Assembly (NCBI GenBank): GCA_029216955.1
Contig: JANAVB010010791.1
Span: 2,096,982 to 2,160,981, forward strand
DNA: 64,000 nucleotides
Origin: Iris pallida
Taxonomy: Eukaryota; Streptophyta; Magnoliopsida; Asparagales; Iridaceae
Direction of reading: 5' to 3'
The position numbers and the translations under genes are program-made. Under the pieces are notes generated by a model. The model searched no databases, was not told where the DNA came from, and was given only the letters and a program-made list of their open reading frames with translations. This document shows, piece by piece, positions 14,545 through 25,510 of the stretch; position 1 is the stretch's first letter, and each line of letters starts with the position of its first letter.

Positions 14545-15385
14545 TCAATGCTGGCCTAAAAACTGTTGTTGTAAGTAAACTCTACCAAGTATAGGTGATC
14601 CTCCCAGGATCCTTCGAAATCCAAGACGCACGTCCGCAGCATGTCCTCGAGCATCTGAATAGTCCTCTCTGACTGTCCATCTGTATGCAGTACTAAACTT
14701 GAGCTGATTGCCCAAACTAGCCTGCAGACTCTGCCAGAAATAGGAAGTAAAGCAACTACCCCGATTCGAGATAATGCTGATCGAAACTCCATGAATCTTG
14801 ACAATCTGCTGCATGTACATCTCTGCAAGCCTCTCAGTAGACATATCCACTTTAAATGGCAAAAAGTAGGCCAATTTGGTCAACCAGTCTACGATGACCC
14901 AAATCGCGTCTTTTCCTCCTGGTGTACGCGACAATCCAGAAATAAAATCCATCGTGATGTGCTCCCACTTCCACTCTGGAATGGGCAATGGCTGCAGTAG
15001 ACCCCCTGACCTCTGCCTCTCTGCCTTGACCTGCTGACAGACCAAACATCTGGCTACGAAGCGAGCTACCTCCCGCTTCATCCCATACCACCAGACGTGC
15101 TCCCTTAGGTCCCTATACATCTTGTTGGCACCAGAATGTATAGAGTATTGAGATCGATGGGTCTGCTGTATGACCTGCTCCCTGAGCTCTCCACTGTACA
15201 TACACAGCCTAGAACCATGCCTCAAAGCACCATCCTCTCCAAGAGTAAACTCATCATCTACCATCCCTGCTCGAACCTGCTCTCGGATACACCGCAGAGC
15301 AATATCCTCGAATTGCGTCAACTTGATCCTCTCCATCAAGTCTGACTGAATATGAAGGCCCTATATCTGTATCTGAACTCCTGGC
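14545..15385 (-). pseudogene. Tekay-B integrase, zinc-binding and catalytic core, broken
   Basis: In element sense it has the HHCC module (HRSQYSIHSG then CLVCQQVKAE), followed by WEHITMDFISGL, which carries the first catalytic Asp. The second Asp block reads [11 protein letters not shown], where the family has S-D-R-D/G, so that catalytic residue is Asn. A small deletion near 14690 removes the HPQ-like residues and shifts the frame; the third block, [10 protein letters not shown] with its catalytic Glu, continues in the neighbouring frame to 14556. Upstream the frame runs into the Tat-C target duplication and picks up again at 33102. Confidence 0.85.
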
Positions 15386-15529
15386 ACAATTGTAGAAGCA
15401 TGAAAAATACTAAAGAAAATGACTCATGCGGCCAAAGAACCCTATGAGGCTCAGAAAACTCATGCGGCTCAGGAAATCATGAGACATAAGAAGCTATGCG
15501 GCCCAAGGCATTCCATGCGGCTCAGAAGA

Positions 15530-16207
15530 CACGTGGCCTGATAGTGCTCCCCTCCGCCCATGCTGCATTAATTGCTTTGACGGCTGACCCCTCTGAAAAG
15601 TTGACAGCCCTGACACCAAAGCAGGTAATTATGGCTCTGTCATAATGATGAATCTCTAGGGAAGAGAAAAGAGATCTCTGACACAAATCCCCCGAGAGCC
15701 ATAAAAATGCTACGTGGCCTTGCCACGTGGGCATTCGTATGTGGCTCACTGCTTATGCGGTTCAAAATAAATCCCATGCGGCATAGAGTGAATCTATTCT
15801 ATGCGGCTCAGGCCATAAAAGCCTCATGCGGCTCAAGCAAAGAACTTCCCATGCGGCTCAGAGTGAATCTATCCTATGCAGCTCAGGCCATGAAAGCCTC
15901 ATGCGGCTCGAGCGAGGACTTCTTATGCGGTTCGAGAGGGTCATGTCCATACGGCTCAGGCGGATATATACCTATGCGGCCCACAAGAATTACTCCCCTG
16001 TGGTTCGAGGGCTCAAGTGAGGGCCACTTCCCACGCAGCCCTGACGCGTGGGCCTAACCATATGCGGCTCACATTCATATGCGGCTCACTAGTCATGCGG
16101 TCCAAACCCCCCCCAGCAGCTTCTAGGACACGTGTCCTAAACCAATTAATTCCTCAAATTGGCTGCCATTAAAGATTGGATCAAATCCCAATAATCGGGG
16201 ACACGTG
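15530..16207 (+). promoter_or_regulatory. Four G-box (CACGTG) sites in the 5' LTR
   Basis: CACGTG occurs at 15530-15535, 15724-15729, 16129-16134 and 16202-16207, mostly in ACACGTGGC-like context. The same four are kept in the 3' LTR at 31794, 31988, 32393 and 32466. G-box and ABRE sites of this form are bound by plant bZIP and bHLH factors; a role here is inferred. Confidence 0.6.
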
Positions 16208-16425
16208 GCAGAAGAATAAATCTGATTTATTCGCAGATATCAGAAGATCATTATAAGGAAGATTTATTCCAATCAGCATTAATTGCTCATGGGATTTGGT
16301 GTAATCTACACCTAATGGCCCAGATTCATCATAATCAAAACGAATGGACTGGATTGACCAATTGCCAAGCCGCTGTTATCTCTAAGAGCTAATTATTGGC
16401 AACCCTAATGATCACATCCCACTAT

Positions 16426-16434
16426 TATAAATAG
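16426..16434 (+). promoter_or_regulatory. TATA box of Tat-C 5' LTR
   Basis: TATAAATAG lies about 1035 bases into the LTR, the usual place at the end of U3. The copy in the 3' LTR is at 32690-32698. Confidence 0.8.
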
Positions 16435-16834
16435 CAGGGTGCCATTTTCTTGCGAGAGATATACAATTTTAGAGAGAAAAATACATATATACAGAGAGAC
16501 TTTCCACCATAGTCATGGAGAGAATACACAGAGAGAGAGAGAAGCCAGAGGAGCAACAGAGGAGCAAGAAGAGCATTTCTTCGTCAATGCCTACTATCTT
16601 TTCACAAGGAGCCAAGGCTATATACCGATCGTCCAAGGAGTAAGACAGGGCTGTCGTCGCCTTCCCGAGCCTCTATCGTCACCCTCCAGAATCAAAAATA
16701 AACAATTGTACTTAGACTGCTGTACCTAGGTTTTCGTCCCTAGGCTTTCTTTGTACAAGCGAGTTTGTAACGTGAAGTAAAAGTCCGGTCCTCCAATACT
16801 TATTCTGTTCTTTTATATTTCATGGCAAACACGA

Positions 16835-16852
16835 TGGCGACTCTGCTGGGGA
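16835..16852 (+). other. Primer-binding site of Tat-C
   Basis: TGGCGACTCTGCTGGGGA lies three bases after the LTR end. It has the TGG start expected from a CCA tRNA tail and resembles the tRNA-Arg-type primer site I recall for Ogre/Tat elements; the exact tRNA should be matched to a tRNA set. Confidence 0.75.
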
Positions 16853-17220
16853 CTAACTTCTCCACGGCTGAGGAGTTGGTGACGCAATCGGATGCAGCCA
16901 AGCTTGGCTCCACTCAACAAAAGATGGTCGCCCGGTTCGACCAACAGGCATTCGAAGAAATGCTCTCCGACAAGAGCACTGGCCCGGTCCAAAAGCAAGC
17001 CCGCACAAAGAAGGCCCGTAAGGAGTGGAGACCCCTATCCTTCGTTCCTACTGAAGCTCTTACGGAGACACCCTCTGTTGTTCAAGACGGCGAGCAAGAT
17101 TCTCCTGCGGCCCCACTTCAGATCGTAGACAACTCTGTTGTCCCCAAGTCTGGCAGAAGAAAACACCATGATGCTGGACTTACAGGGGCAAAGAGGAAAT
17201 CTATGAGATCCGAGCCGCAT

Positions 17221-17530
17221 AAGGGTATCAGCCGCAGGGAGAAAGCTCATGAGGCTACATCCTCCAGCCGTATGAAGAAAACTCATGCGGCCATATCTGT
17301 CAGCCGCATAGCTTATGCGGCTACAGTTGCCAACCACACGGATGAAACTCGTACGGCTATAGGAGTCAATCGCTTGCAGAAAATCCATACGGCCACAGTT
17401 GCCAACCGCATGCGGCCAGCCTGTACGGTCGTGACTCCTAGCCGCATAAAAACAATTCATCCGACGACAGAAGACAACCGCATGCAGACAGCCTGTACGG
17501 TACCCAACTCTAGCCGCATAGAATCCGTTT
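17221..17530 (+). repeat. Degenerate tandem repeat inside gag, built on AGCCGCAT and ATGCGGCT
   Basis: About seven units of 16-20 codons encode variants of SRMKKTHAAT and VANRM. Each unit carries AGCCGCAT or close variants at one end and ATGCGGCC/T-like sequence at the other, so the DNA alternates between a motif and its complement. The same motif fills the LTRs. Confidence 0.65.
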
Positions 17531-19625
17531 TACGCTTCTCTCGATCAGTCTTTGACCGTCTCTCATGCGGTCCTGACCCCGATGGTTCTCTGGATGATAA
17601 GCCAGACTCTGTGGTATTCAACTTAGACTCCTCCTATTACGCACCCGCAGGTGCTAAAAGGAGGAAGTCTAGGGCAGCGCGGGCTGATCGGGTCCAGTCA
17701 GCTGTCCCAACCTCTGACTATCGGGGCGTCCCGTTGACTATCACACGGGCCTCGGATGGGAAGTTGTATGCAACCGCTCGAGTCCAGCCCCCGGCGGTAA
17801 ACGGACAGAGTGGTTCCTCTGACCTGCGGGAGGCGATCCTCCACAAACGCAAGGAAAGAGAAGGAGTGTCGGCGTGCAAAGAGTCCTCGCTTGGACATCG
17901 CTGTACCCAAATCATTGTCAATTGCTGCTGCAACAACACGGCAGTGACGGAAGATCGGTCGTCCGTCTTCCAAAGGCTACAGCACCCGAGCTCAGAAGAT
18001 GAGGCACCTCCTGTTGTCTCCTGCAATTCCGCTCAAAAGGTCTCCACCGAAAGGAGGGGGAAAAAGATGAGTATCTCCAGTCCCAAGATATCAACTACTA
18101 CAGCTAAGAAATTATCGTCTAAACGATTGTCCTCTACCGGTGTATTCCAACACACCCGTTCGAAGACGAAATTTATCGCGATGGGAAATTCATCATCCAC
18201 ATCGCTGGGGGTTGAAGGAGCTGGGGGTAGCACTCCTCCGAACATCCGCAACAATCTGATGTTTCAAGGAGTCGAGCCCGGACAAACAACTCTTCCATCG
18301 GGGGCAACAGACGCTGATGTCCCCGAGGACATCCGCAACTCTCAAGACGAAGCAAGCTCTGAAGCCGGGGATACCGTTCCCTCCGAGTCCGAGCCCGAAG
18401 AGAACATTCCCACCTATCCCGACGACTTTTCGGTGCATGGGTACGACTCGGAGGGCACATCCTCCACCGTTCCTTCCATCCCTCCTCATGTAAGGACGAT
18501 TTTTATGACGGACAGCAATCAAGGAGGTTCCAATGATCGCCAGCGCATCGACAATCTCGAAGCCATATTACTTGCTTTGGTCAAGTCTGTAGACGAGATT
18601 AAAGCGGCCCTGCCCACTCTACAAGGAGGAACGCCCGGTCAAACAAGCACAGGCCCCGCGGTCAATGTAGATTCGAACTCAGTGGCACCAAACCCGGGCA
18701 ATAATCCTCCCGAAATAACAGCCCCTACCGCGACAGATGAGACCCGAAAAGTAAGAAGAGAGGTCCAGGAGCTCCGAGCCATGTTCCATGCCCGAAAAAA
18801 TGCTCAAGATCTCAGAATACGACAACCATACCCTGCTGAATGGAGGGATGTTCCATTCCCACCAAGATATAAGCCGTTCAATATCAACCCGTATGATGGC
18901 AAAACCTCAGCAAGTGGGTACATCACTTACTTCGAGGTCACCACCGACTATCTGCCCCATGATGATGCTATCCTCACACGGTTATTCATTGGGGCATTGG
19001 AGGGAGTTGCTTTCGATTGGTACCACAATCTACCGGACAACTGCATCCACTCCTTCACCGGCTTCAAGCGCCTGTTCTTGGAGCGATTCTATGAAGTAGG
19101 ACAGGATGTCACTATGTCAACTCTCATGGACGTCGTCCAAGGGGAGAAGGAGTTGACAAGGAACTACATCGAGTGGTTCCGCCAGACCGCCATGAAGCTG
19201 CCTTCTGGAAATCCTGATTCCTCTCTGATTGAAATTTGCCAAAAGAGACTGCTTCCAACGATCAGTCTCTGGATGGGCAAAAGTCAATTCAAAGATTGGA
19301 AGGCGTTCATCATCAGCGCCACAAGCGCCGAAGAACGACTGAAGAAGGCTCGCCAACTGGGATTGCACATCTCAGAGGGAGAAAATAAGGGCAAGCGTCC
19401 CAACAACGATAATGGGGGTAACCCCTCCAACAATCGGGACAACAAGGGAAAGCAGGCTATGGTGACCGACACGGCCCAGAAGCCCGAGTCACAGCCAGCA
19501 GACAAACAATGGCCTCAGATCACTTACTCATTCGAAGACGGCCACGTCAAGCCTATCTTGGACATGCTCATACAAGGAGGTAGAATTCAGCTTCCTCCAC
19601 CAAGCCGACTGATCTGGAGAACCCA

Positions 19626-22139
19626 AAATTCTGCCATTATTACCGTTATGTACACCACGCTACACACGACTGCTACCAACTAAAACGGTACATCCAAAGC
19701 CTCATCGATTTGAACGCTCTGGCCATCGACTTCGAAGAGATAACCGTAGCAGCCAATATGGTGTCCGTGCAATTCGGCAGCTTCCCTCCGACGGAGACTC
19801 AAGACGGGGTAATCCCCGTCCCTCTGGCGACAATAGAGATTACCAACCTTCCACCTCCCCGGGAACAGGCTGCTGGTCTAGTACCTCTCACCAACTCACG
19901 AGGGGAGGTCATGTGGGTCCATCCAGACTTGGTATCAGAAGTAACTCGGTCCACACCATCTCCCACCAACAAAAGGAAGAGTGGAAAAATCAAGACCTGC
20001 CACACAATCTCAGCAGACAACGAGGAAGCTACAGCCGTCGTCACGCGGTCCGGAGCACAATCCCAACCTGTGGTTGACAACCCAGCCGAAAATCATCAAC
20101 CCACCACAACTGATGCTCTGGGACCGGCTCAGCCTTCGACGACCGACAAGCCTAGGTCGAAGGAGACTCGCTTCGACAAATCTCTCCGAAAAGATGCAGC
20201 TCAAGGGCTAGAGAGGTCCTACAACTTTGACATCTTAGCACAATTGGCTAACACTCCGGCCAAATTGTCACTGTATGAACTCCTAAGGCTCTCCAAGGAC
20301 GTTCGTATTGCATTGAGCGAAGCACTCCAAAATGCCGATGCCTATCTGGCTCAATCCAACCTCACCGGGGAGGACTCACCTGTGGATCTCCAGGACAGTG
20401 CCTGTACGGGAGCAATGCCCAACATCGTCTTCACTCCGCAGGACATGCTCATCAAAACCAACCTACATGATCGCCCGCTATACTACACAGGATACATCGG
20501 CGACGTGAAGGTGGATCGGATGCACATTGACCCTGGCTCTTCCATAAGCATCATCCCAAAGGGTCTGCTATATCATCTCCGTATCCCAATGCATCGCCTG
20601 ACACCTACAAGCACCGCCATCAGCGGTTTCAATTCGGGCAGGAGCTACCCTATTGGGAAGATTCGCCTGAAGTGTCAGATTGGCGATCTCCAATCCGAAG
20701 TCACCTGCTACGTCATAGATGTAGACACTTCCTACAACATCTTCTTGGGGCGCCCATGGATATACGATTATATGATCGTGCCTTCTACGCTACACCAGTG
20801 CTTTAAATATGTCGACAAACACGACTTCGTGAAGACAGAATTTGCTGATATCGATCCCTTCAAGGGGGTCGAATCCTACTACTCAGACTCCTGCCTATAC
20901 GAAAAGTCGAAGAGGCACCTTGATGAAGGAAATGAACAAGCTAGTACCGAAACGGCCACGGGATCAGAAGGACCCCTGATGATCCACCTCCAAGCTCGCA
21001 AACCGGGCAAGTCCGTACCCCTTACCGCCACTCTGCGGAAGGACGCGATCAGCCTCCCGGCGCAAGAGGAGCAGATGATAATCCGGCTACCAAGGTCCGA
21101 CCAAGTACCGAAACCCACAACGGGGCCACTGACAATCAGACTGCCGAGAGTCAGTCAACCCCAAACAGGGAAGCTCAATCCCTCCGACAAGCCGCTGACG
21201 ATACGCCTTCCCAAGAAGGGTCGTCACCCCGACGCAAGGTCTGACACTTCTAGCGAACCGGCTACTCCTCGCTCCACCTCGAGTGCCAAACTGGGGGTCG
21301 CTAGTCTGCCAACAACTCCACGCTTTGCCCCGTCAACTAAACCACTGACAATCAAGCTTCCCAGGTCGTCCTCTCAGTCTTCATTTACACAGGGGGTAGC
21401 CGAAGAGGAACCGGAGCTAGCCAAGTATATGGCTGCCCACACCAATGTCCCCTCCGCTGATGATGTAATCCTCCTAGAAAAGATACCTTACTTCATCAAT
21501 AAAGGGTTATCTTTGAACTACACCGAGCTCAATAAGCTATGTACAATGTATGCTATGGAACACGGTATAGACACTCATCTACACACACAGGTGACAAATG
21601 TGCACATCGCAATCCAGCTTATTCTAGCAGAAGACGCTTACCGCATAATCGAGGGAGGGGACCATCCAATCATCTTCGGCCGGAAGGACGATCCGCACCC
21701 CTTCACCTTAAAAGAAGTTGAGCTTGGGTCAGATGCCGGGAGATTGCCTCTGTATCTTTATAGCCCCCAGTCCAAATATCTCATGCAAAAACTGGGGTAT
21801 GATCTGGAGACGACGCCAGGTTTGAACTACGGCACTGGGCGACGATTACCTTTGAAGCCACCAGTCCCGGCGGGCAAACCATGAGACTACTATAGCAAAA
21901 CTTGATATGGGCTAGGGTATGTAACTCCCACAATGACCCCTGAGAGTTCAGATGAAGAGTGTGACTGGCAGTCACATTCAACCGGGTCACCAACTTCCGA
22001 CTCGGATACCAGCATCGGAGATATATTCAGACAAGTCCTGTCAGTCAATATGGCATTCGCCGACGCTTACGAAAAAGACGAAGACATCCCCGAAATCCTT
22101 GAGCTAGAGCCATGGGCCCAACAATTGGACGCACAATAG
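19626..22139 (+). pseudogene. Tat-C gag C-terminus and aspartic protease region
   Basis: The frame opens with a CX7HX5C-like zinc-binding block and LKRYIQSLIDLNAL, the usual end of Tat gag. The protease, which processes the polyprotein, is at about 20460-20860: VDRMHIDPGSSISIIPKG with the catalytic Asp of the DxGS motif at 20529, then NIFLGRPWIYDYMIVPSTLH. A linker with four PLTI(R/K)LPR motifs follows. A TGA at 21882 and a TAG at 22137 interrupt the frame before reverse transcriptase; both lie in sequence that otherwise reads as coding. The RT starts soon after in the same frame. Confidence 0.85.
20976..21368 (+). other. Repeated short linear motif PLTI(R/K)LPR in the protease-RT linker
   Basis: Copies read PLMIHLQ, QMIIRLPR, PLTIRLPR, PLTIRLPK and PLTIKLPR, at spacings of roughly 20-55 residues within Ser/Pro/Thr-rich linker. 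I do not recognise the motif. It is unlike a random linker, because the hydrophobic core and LPR end are kept while the spacers differ. Confidence 0.7.
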
Positions 22140-22190
22140 AAAAAGCGGTTCGAACTGAGAGAATCTCCTACTAAAGATGAGGTCATACAA

Positions 22191-23894
22191 GTGGATCTCG
22201 GCAGTGAATCTTCTCCGAAACCAATTTTCGTCAGTAAAAGCCTAACAGACGAAGACCGGGAGTCGCTGCTAGAACTTGTCAGAGAATACATTGATGTGTT
22301 CCCCTGGAGCTATGAAGACATGCCAGGGTTAAATCCCGACATTGCTCTTCACAAACTCAACATTCGGCCAGATGCGAAGCCAGTCAAGCAACAACAGCGA
22401 CGCTTCCGCCCAGGCATCATGGACTCAATCGAAGCCGAAGTCAACAAACTGATAGCCAGCGGCTTCATTCGTGAAGAGCAACATCCAGATTGGGTCACCA
22501 ACATAGTACCCGTCCTCAAGAAGAATGGAAAGATTCGAATCTGCATCGACTTCCGCAACCTGAACGAGACGTGCCCCAAAGATGAATTCCCCCTTCCTAT
22601 CACAGACATCATGATCGACAATACTTGCGGCTTCGAATGTATGTCATTCATGGATGGCTTCTCGGGGTACAACCAAATCAAAATGTCTCCTGACGACGAA
22701 AAGCATACATCATTCCGAACACCGATTGGCACGTACTGCTACACAGTCATGTCTTTCGGTTTAAAGAACGCTGGCGCCACATATCAAAGAGCCATGAGCA
22801 TCATCTTCAGAGACCACTTACGCAAGACGGTGGAGTGCTACGTTGACGATATAGCCGTTAAGAGCCGTAGCAAGGGAGACCATCTGCAGGATCTAAGGAC
22901 GGTATTCGACCTAATACGAACGCACAATTTGAAAATGAACCCTACGAAGTCCTTTCTGGGCGTATCCAGCAGGAAGTTCTTGGGCTTCATCATCACCGCA
23001 CAGGGTATCCATGTAGATCCTGAGAAGACGAAAGCAATCATGGAGATGGGTCCCCCGAAAAATCTTCGTGAACTCAGAGGCCTTCAAGGGAGGCTAGCTT
23101 ACATCAGAAGGTTCATTTCCAACCTCTCTGGGCGATGCCGACCATTCATGCACCTCATGAAGAAAGGAGTCTCATTCGTATGGGACGAGGAATGCCAGCG
23201 TGCTTTCGACAGCATCAAAGAATATTTGTCAAATCCTCCGGTCTTGGTGGCCCCAGTCCCTGGAAAACCATTCCTGCTCTATGTACGAGCAATAGAACAT
23301 TCCCTCGGGGCTCTGCTGGCACAAAACAACGACGCAGGCCACGAGCAAGCCATATATTACCTCAGTCGAGTGATGATTGGGCCAGAGCACCGATACACCA
23401 CTGTGGAGAAGGAATGCCTTGCCCTGGTGTTCGCCATTCAGAAAATGCGATACTATGTCACCGGACAAACGATACATGTGATCTCACGGGTCAACCCTCT
23501 CAGAGTCCTCATGACCAAACCAGGGGCACTCAGCTCTCGCCTCGCTACATGGGCAATATTGCTGTCCCCTTATCATATAATCTTCGTCCCACAAAAGGCA
23601 GTCAAAGGTCAAGCCCTTGCGGACTTCTTAGCAGCCCACCCTGGCTCAGAATCCTCCAGGATATATGAAGAGATCCCAGATGAGGTCGCCGACTCGCATG
23701 CAACCTCTCACGAGAATATATGGCGAATGTTCTTCGACGGTGCTTCGAGGACCGAACCCAAAGGCAATATAGTCATCGGAGTCGGGGTAGTGCTGGTCTC
23801 CCCTTCCGGATTGGTGATCAACCGTGCTTATTCCCTCACAGAACCCTGCTCTAACAATGTGGCCGAGTACAACGCTCTGGTCATTGGCATCTAA
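22191..23894 (+). pseudogene. Tat-C reverse transcriptase and first (degenerate) RNase H
   Basis: This open frame of 567 codons copies element RNA into DNA. It contains WVTNIVPVLKKNGKIRICID, FPLPITDIMID, FMDGFSGYNQI, SFGLKNAGATYQRAM and the catalytic YVDD at 22839-22850. A connection/RNase H domain follows (IYYLSRVMIGPEHRYTTVEKECLAL, then KGQALADFLAAHP). The first RNase H lacks the acidic residues at the first and third catalytic positions: LLYVRAIEHS and IHVISRVNP replace the usual D-containing strands. This degeneration is known for Tat elements, which have a second RNase H. The second RNase H starts at about 23715 (RMFFDGA) and reaches a TAA at 23892. Confidence 0.9.
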
Positions 23895-24239
23895 CTTGCG
23901 AGAGAGCTGGGGGTAGAATACCTTGAAGCATATGGCGATTCCCAGCTAATCGTCAATCAGATCCGGGGTTCGTACGAAGTCCATCATGAAGACATGATCC
24001 CTTATCACCAAATAGCGATCGATATCATCTCGTCATTCAAGGGGTTCTTCATCGAGCACGTCCCCAGACTCCGAAATATTGAAGCCGATGCCCTAGCTGG
24101 TCTTGCCGCTTCCCTAGCAGTTCCGAATTATGATCGTCAATCGGTGGATGTGATAGGCCACGAACTGGTCTGTCCCAAAAACAATGTGCAATTCGTGGCA
24201 GGTTATTCCACACAGACGGTCGATGATGCCCCAGATTAG
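23715..24239 (+). pseudogene. Tat-C second, archaeal-type RNase H (aRNH)
   Basis: This domain degrades the RNA strand of the hybrid. All four catalytic acids can be seen: RMFFDGAS, NNVAEYNAL, AYGDSQLIVNQ and NIEADALAGLA. Only one in-frame stop (TAA at 23892) breaks it. The domain sits between the first RNase H and integrase, the Tat-lineage hallmark. Its frame ends with a TAG at 24237 and the integrase continues one frame over. Confidence 0.88.
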
Positions 24240-25491
24240 AGACAACCATTCATCAACTTCGTCGTCTATGACATCCTGTCCGAGAACCCGAAGGAAGCCA
24301 CTTCCATCAGAAGGTGCTCTCAGATTCTTCTATGATACAGAGACGAAGATGCTGTATCGCCACTCCTACGACGGATTACTGCTTCGGTGTCTGTCAAACG
24401 CAGAAGCCAAAGAAGCAGTACGAGAAGCTCATAACGGTGTCTGCGGGGCCCACCAGCCCGGCCCAAAACTACAAGATCGCCTTCGCCGAATGGGCTACTA
24501 TTGGCCCACGATGGTGGCAGATGTGATAGATTATGCTAGAAAATGCAAAGCTTGCCAAGTCCACGCGGACTTCATCCACCAACCATCAGAATTTCTACAT
24601 CCGACAGTGGCGTCCTGGCCATTCGAAGCATGGGGAATGGATATCATTGGTCCAATCACCCCACCTTCCTCCCGAGGATATCGCTTCATACTTGCGATCA
24701 CTGATTACTTCTCCAAATGGGCGGAAGCTGTTCCGCTTGGAGAAGTCAAAACTTCGAACGTGATCAGCTTCCTCAAGCATCACGTCATCCACCGCTTTGG
24801 ACTACCCCGAAGGATCATTCATGATAATGGTCCGCAGTTTGCAAGCCACGCATTCTATCGGTTTTGCGATAAATACCGTATTCAAAATATAGCTTCGACG
24901 CCGTACAACCCGGCAGCAAACGGGTTAGCAGAGGCGTTCAACAAAACAATCATCAAACTCCTCAAGAAGTTCGTCTCCTCCAACAAGTGCGACTGGAACG
25001 AGAAGCTCGGCGAGTGCTTATGGGCTTATCGTACCACAATTCGGACCGCCACCGGGAATACACCATTCTCTCTAGTATACGGAAGTGAGGCAGTTCTCCC
25101 ATTAGAGACTTAAATACCCTCACTCCGCGTCGCCCTCACTTATCAATTGACGACGGAGAATAACTACCGACGTCGACTGCAAGAGTTAGAGGCCTTAGAT
25201 GAAAAGTGCCTCCTAGCTCAGCAAAGGATCGAGCTGTACCAAGCACGCATCTCTGGAGCCTTCAACAAGAAGGTCAAAATTAGAACATTCCAGGTAGACG
25301 ATCTCGTCTTGGCAGTCCGGAGGCCGATGGTCATGACTCACAAGACCGCCGGCAAGTTCCAGCCAAAATAGGAAGGCCCATTTATCATCGAGGCCGTGTT
25401 CTCCAACGGTGCTTACCACCTCGCAAAACAAAACGGAGACTTGCTCATGTTGCCCGTCAACGGCAAGTTCCTGAAGAAATACTATGTTTAA
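24240..25491 (+). pseudogene. Tat-C integrase
   Basis: The enzyme inserts the cDNA. The zinc module (HNGVCGAHQPG then CKACQVHAD), WGMDIIGPI with the first Asp, IIHDNGPQFAS with the second, and NGLAEAFNKTI with the catalytic Glu are all present, so the DDE triad is complete. A TAA at 25111 stands where the family reads E-x-Q/E-I-P-S-L-R. The C-terminal part continues in the same frame with TFQVDDLVL and KFQPK, where a further TAG at 25369 breaks GK.xxx.GP, and ends KKYYV at the natural stop 25489-25491. No chromodomain is present. Confidence 0.9.
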
Positions 25492-25510
25492 ACAACATTC
25501 TCCAGATCAT

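Larger units (their letters stand above)
15391..16831 (+). repeat. 5' LTR of Tat-C
   Basis: It is 1441 bases long, from TGTAGAAGCATG to GCAAACA. It holds about 18 copies of ATGCGGCTC or one-base variants, four CACGTG cores and a TATA box. A leader near 16490-16560 has AGAGAGAG runs. Confidence 0.95.
16822..19683 (+). pseudogene. Tat-C gag polyprotein, with a long N-terminal extension; shifted at its end
   Basis: This 953-residue open frame forms virus-like particles in the family. Its first ATG lies in the last bases of the LTR, and an in-frame ATG overlaps the primer site, so either the frame starts there or translation begins further in. Residues about 130-235 are a degenerate repeat (see separate entry). 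A coiled-coil-like LEAILLALVKSVDEIKAAL segment near 577 precedes the capsid domain at about 680-800: NPYDGKTSASGYITYFE, LEGVAFDWYHNLP, FKRLFLERFYEVG, with the usual W and F positions. The zinc-finger-like block (CHYYRYVHHATHDC) lies just past a one-base frame change near 19620, and the frame then stops at 19681. Confidence 0.85.

Noticed and set aside
15707..16057. Cys/Met/Arg-rich open frames in the Tat-C LTRs
   Set aside because: They translate the ATGCGGCTC motif array and are not kept intact in both LTRs.
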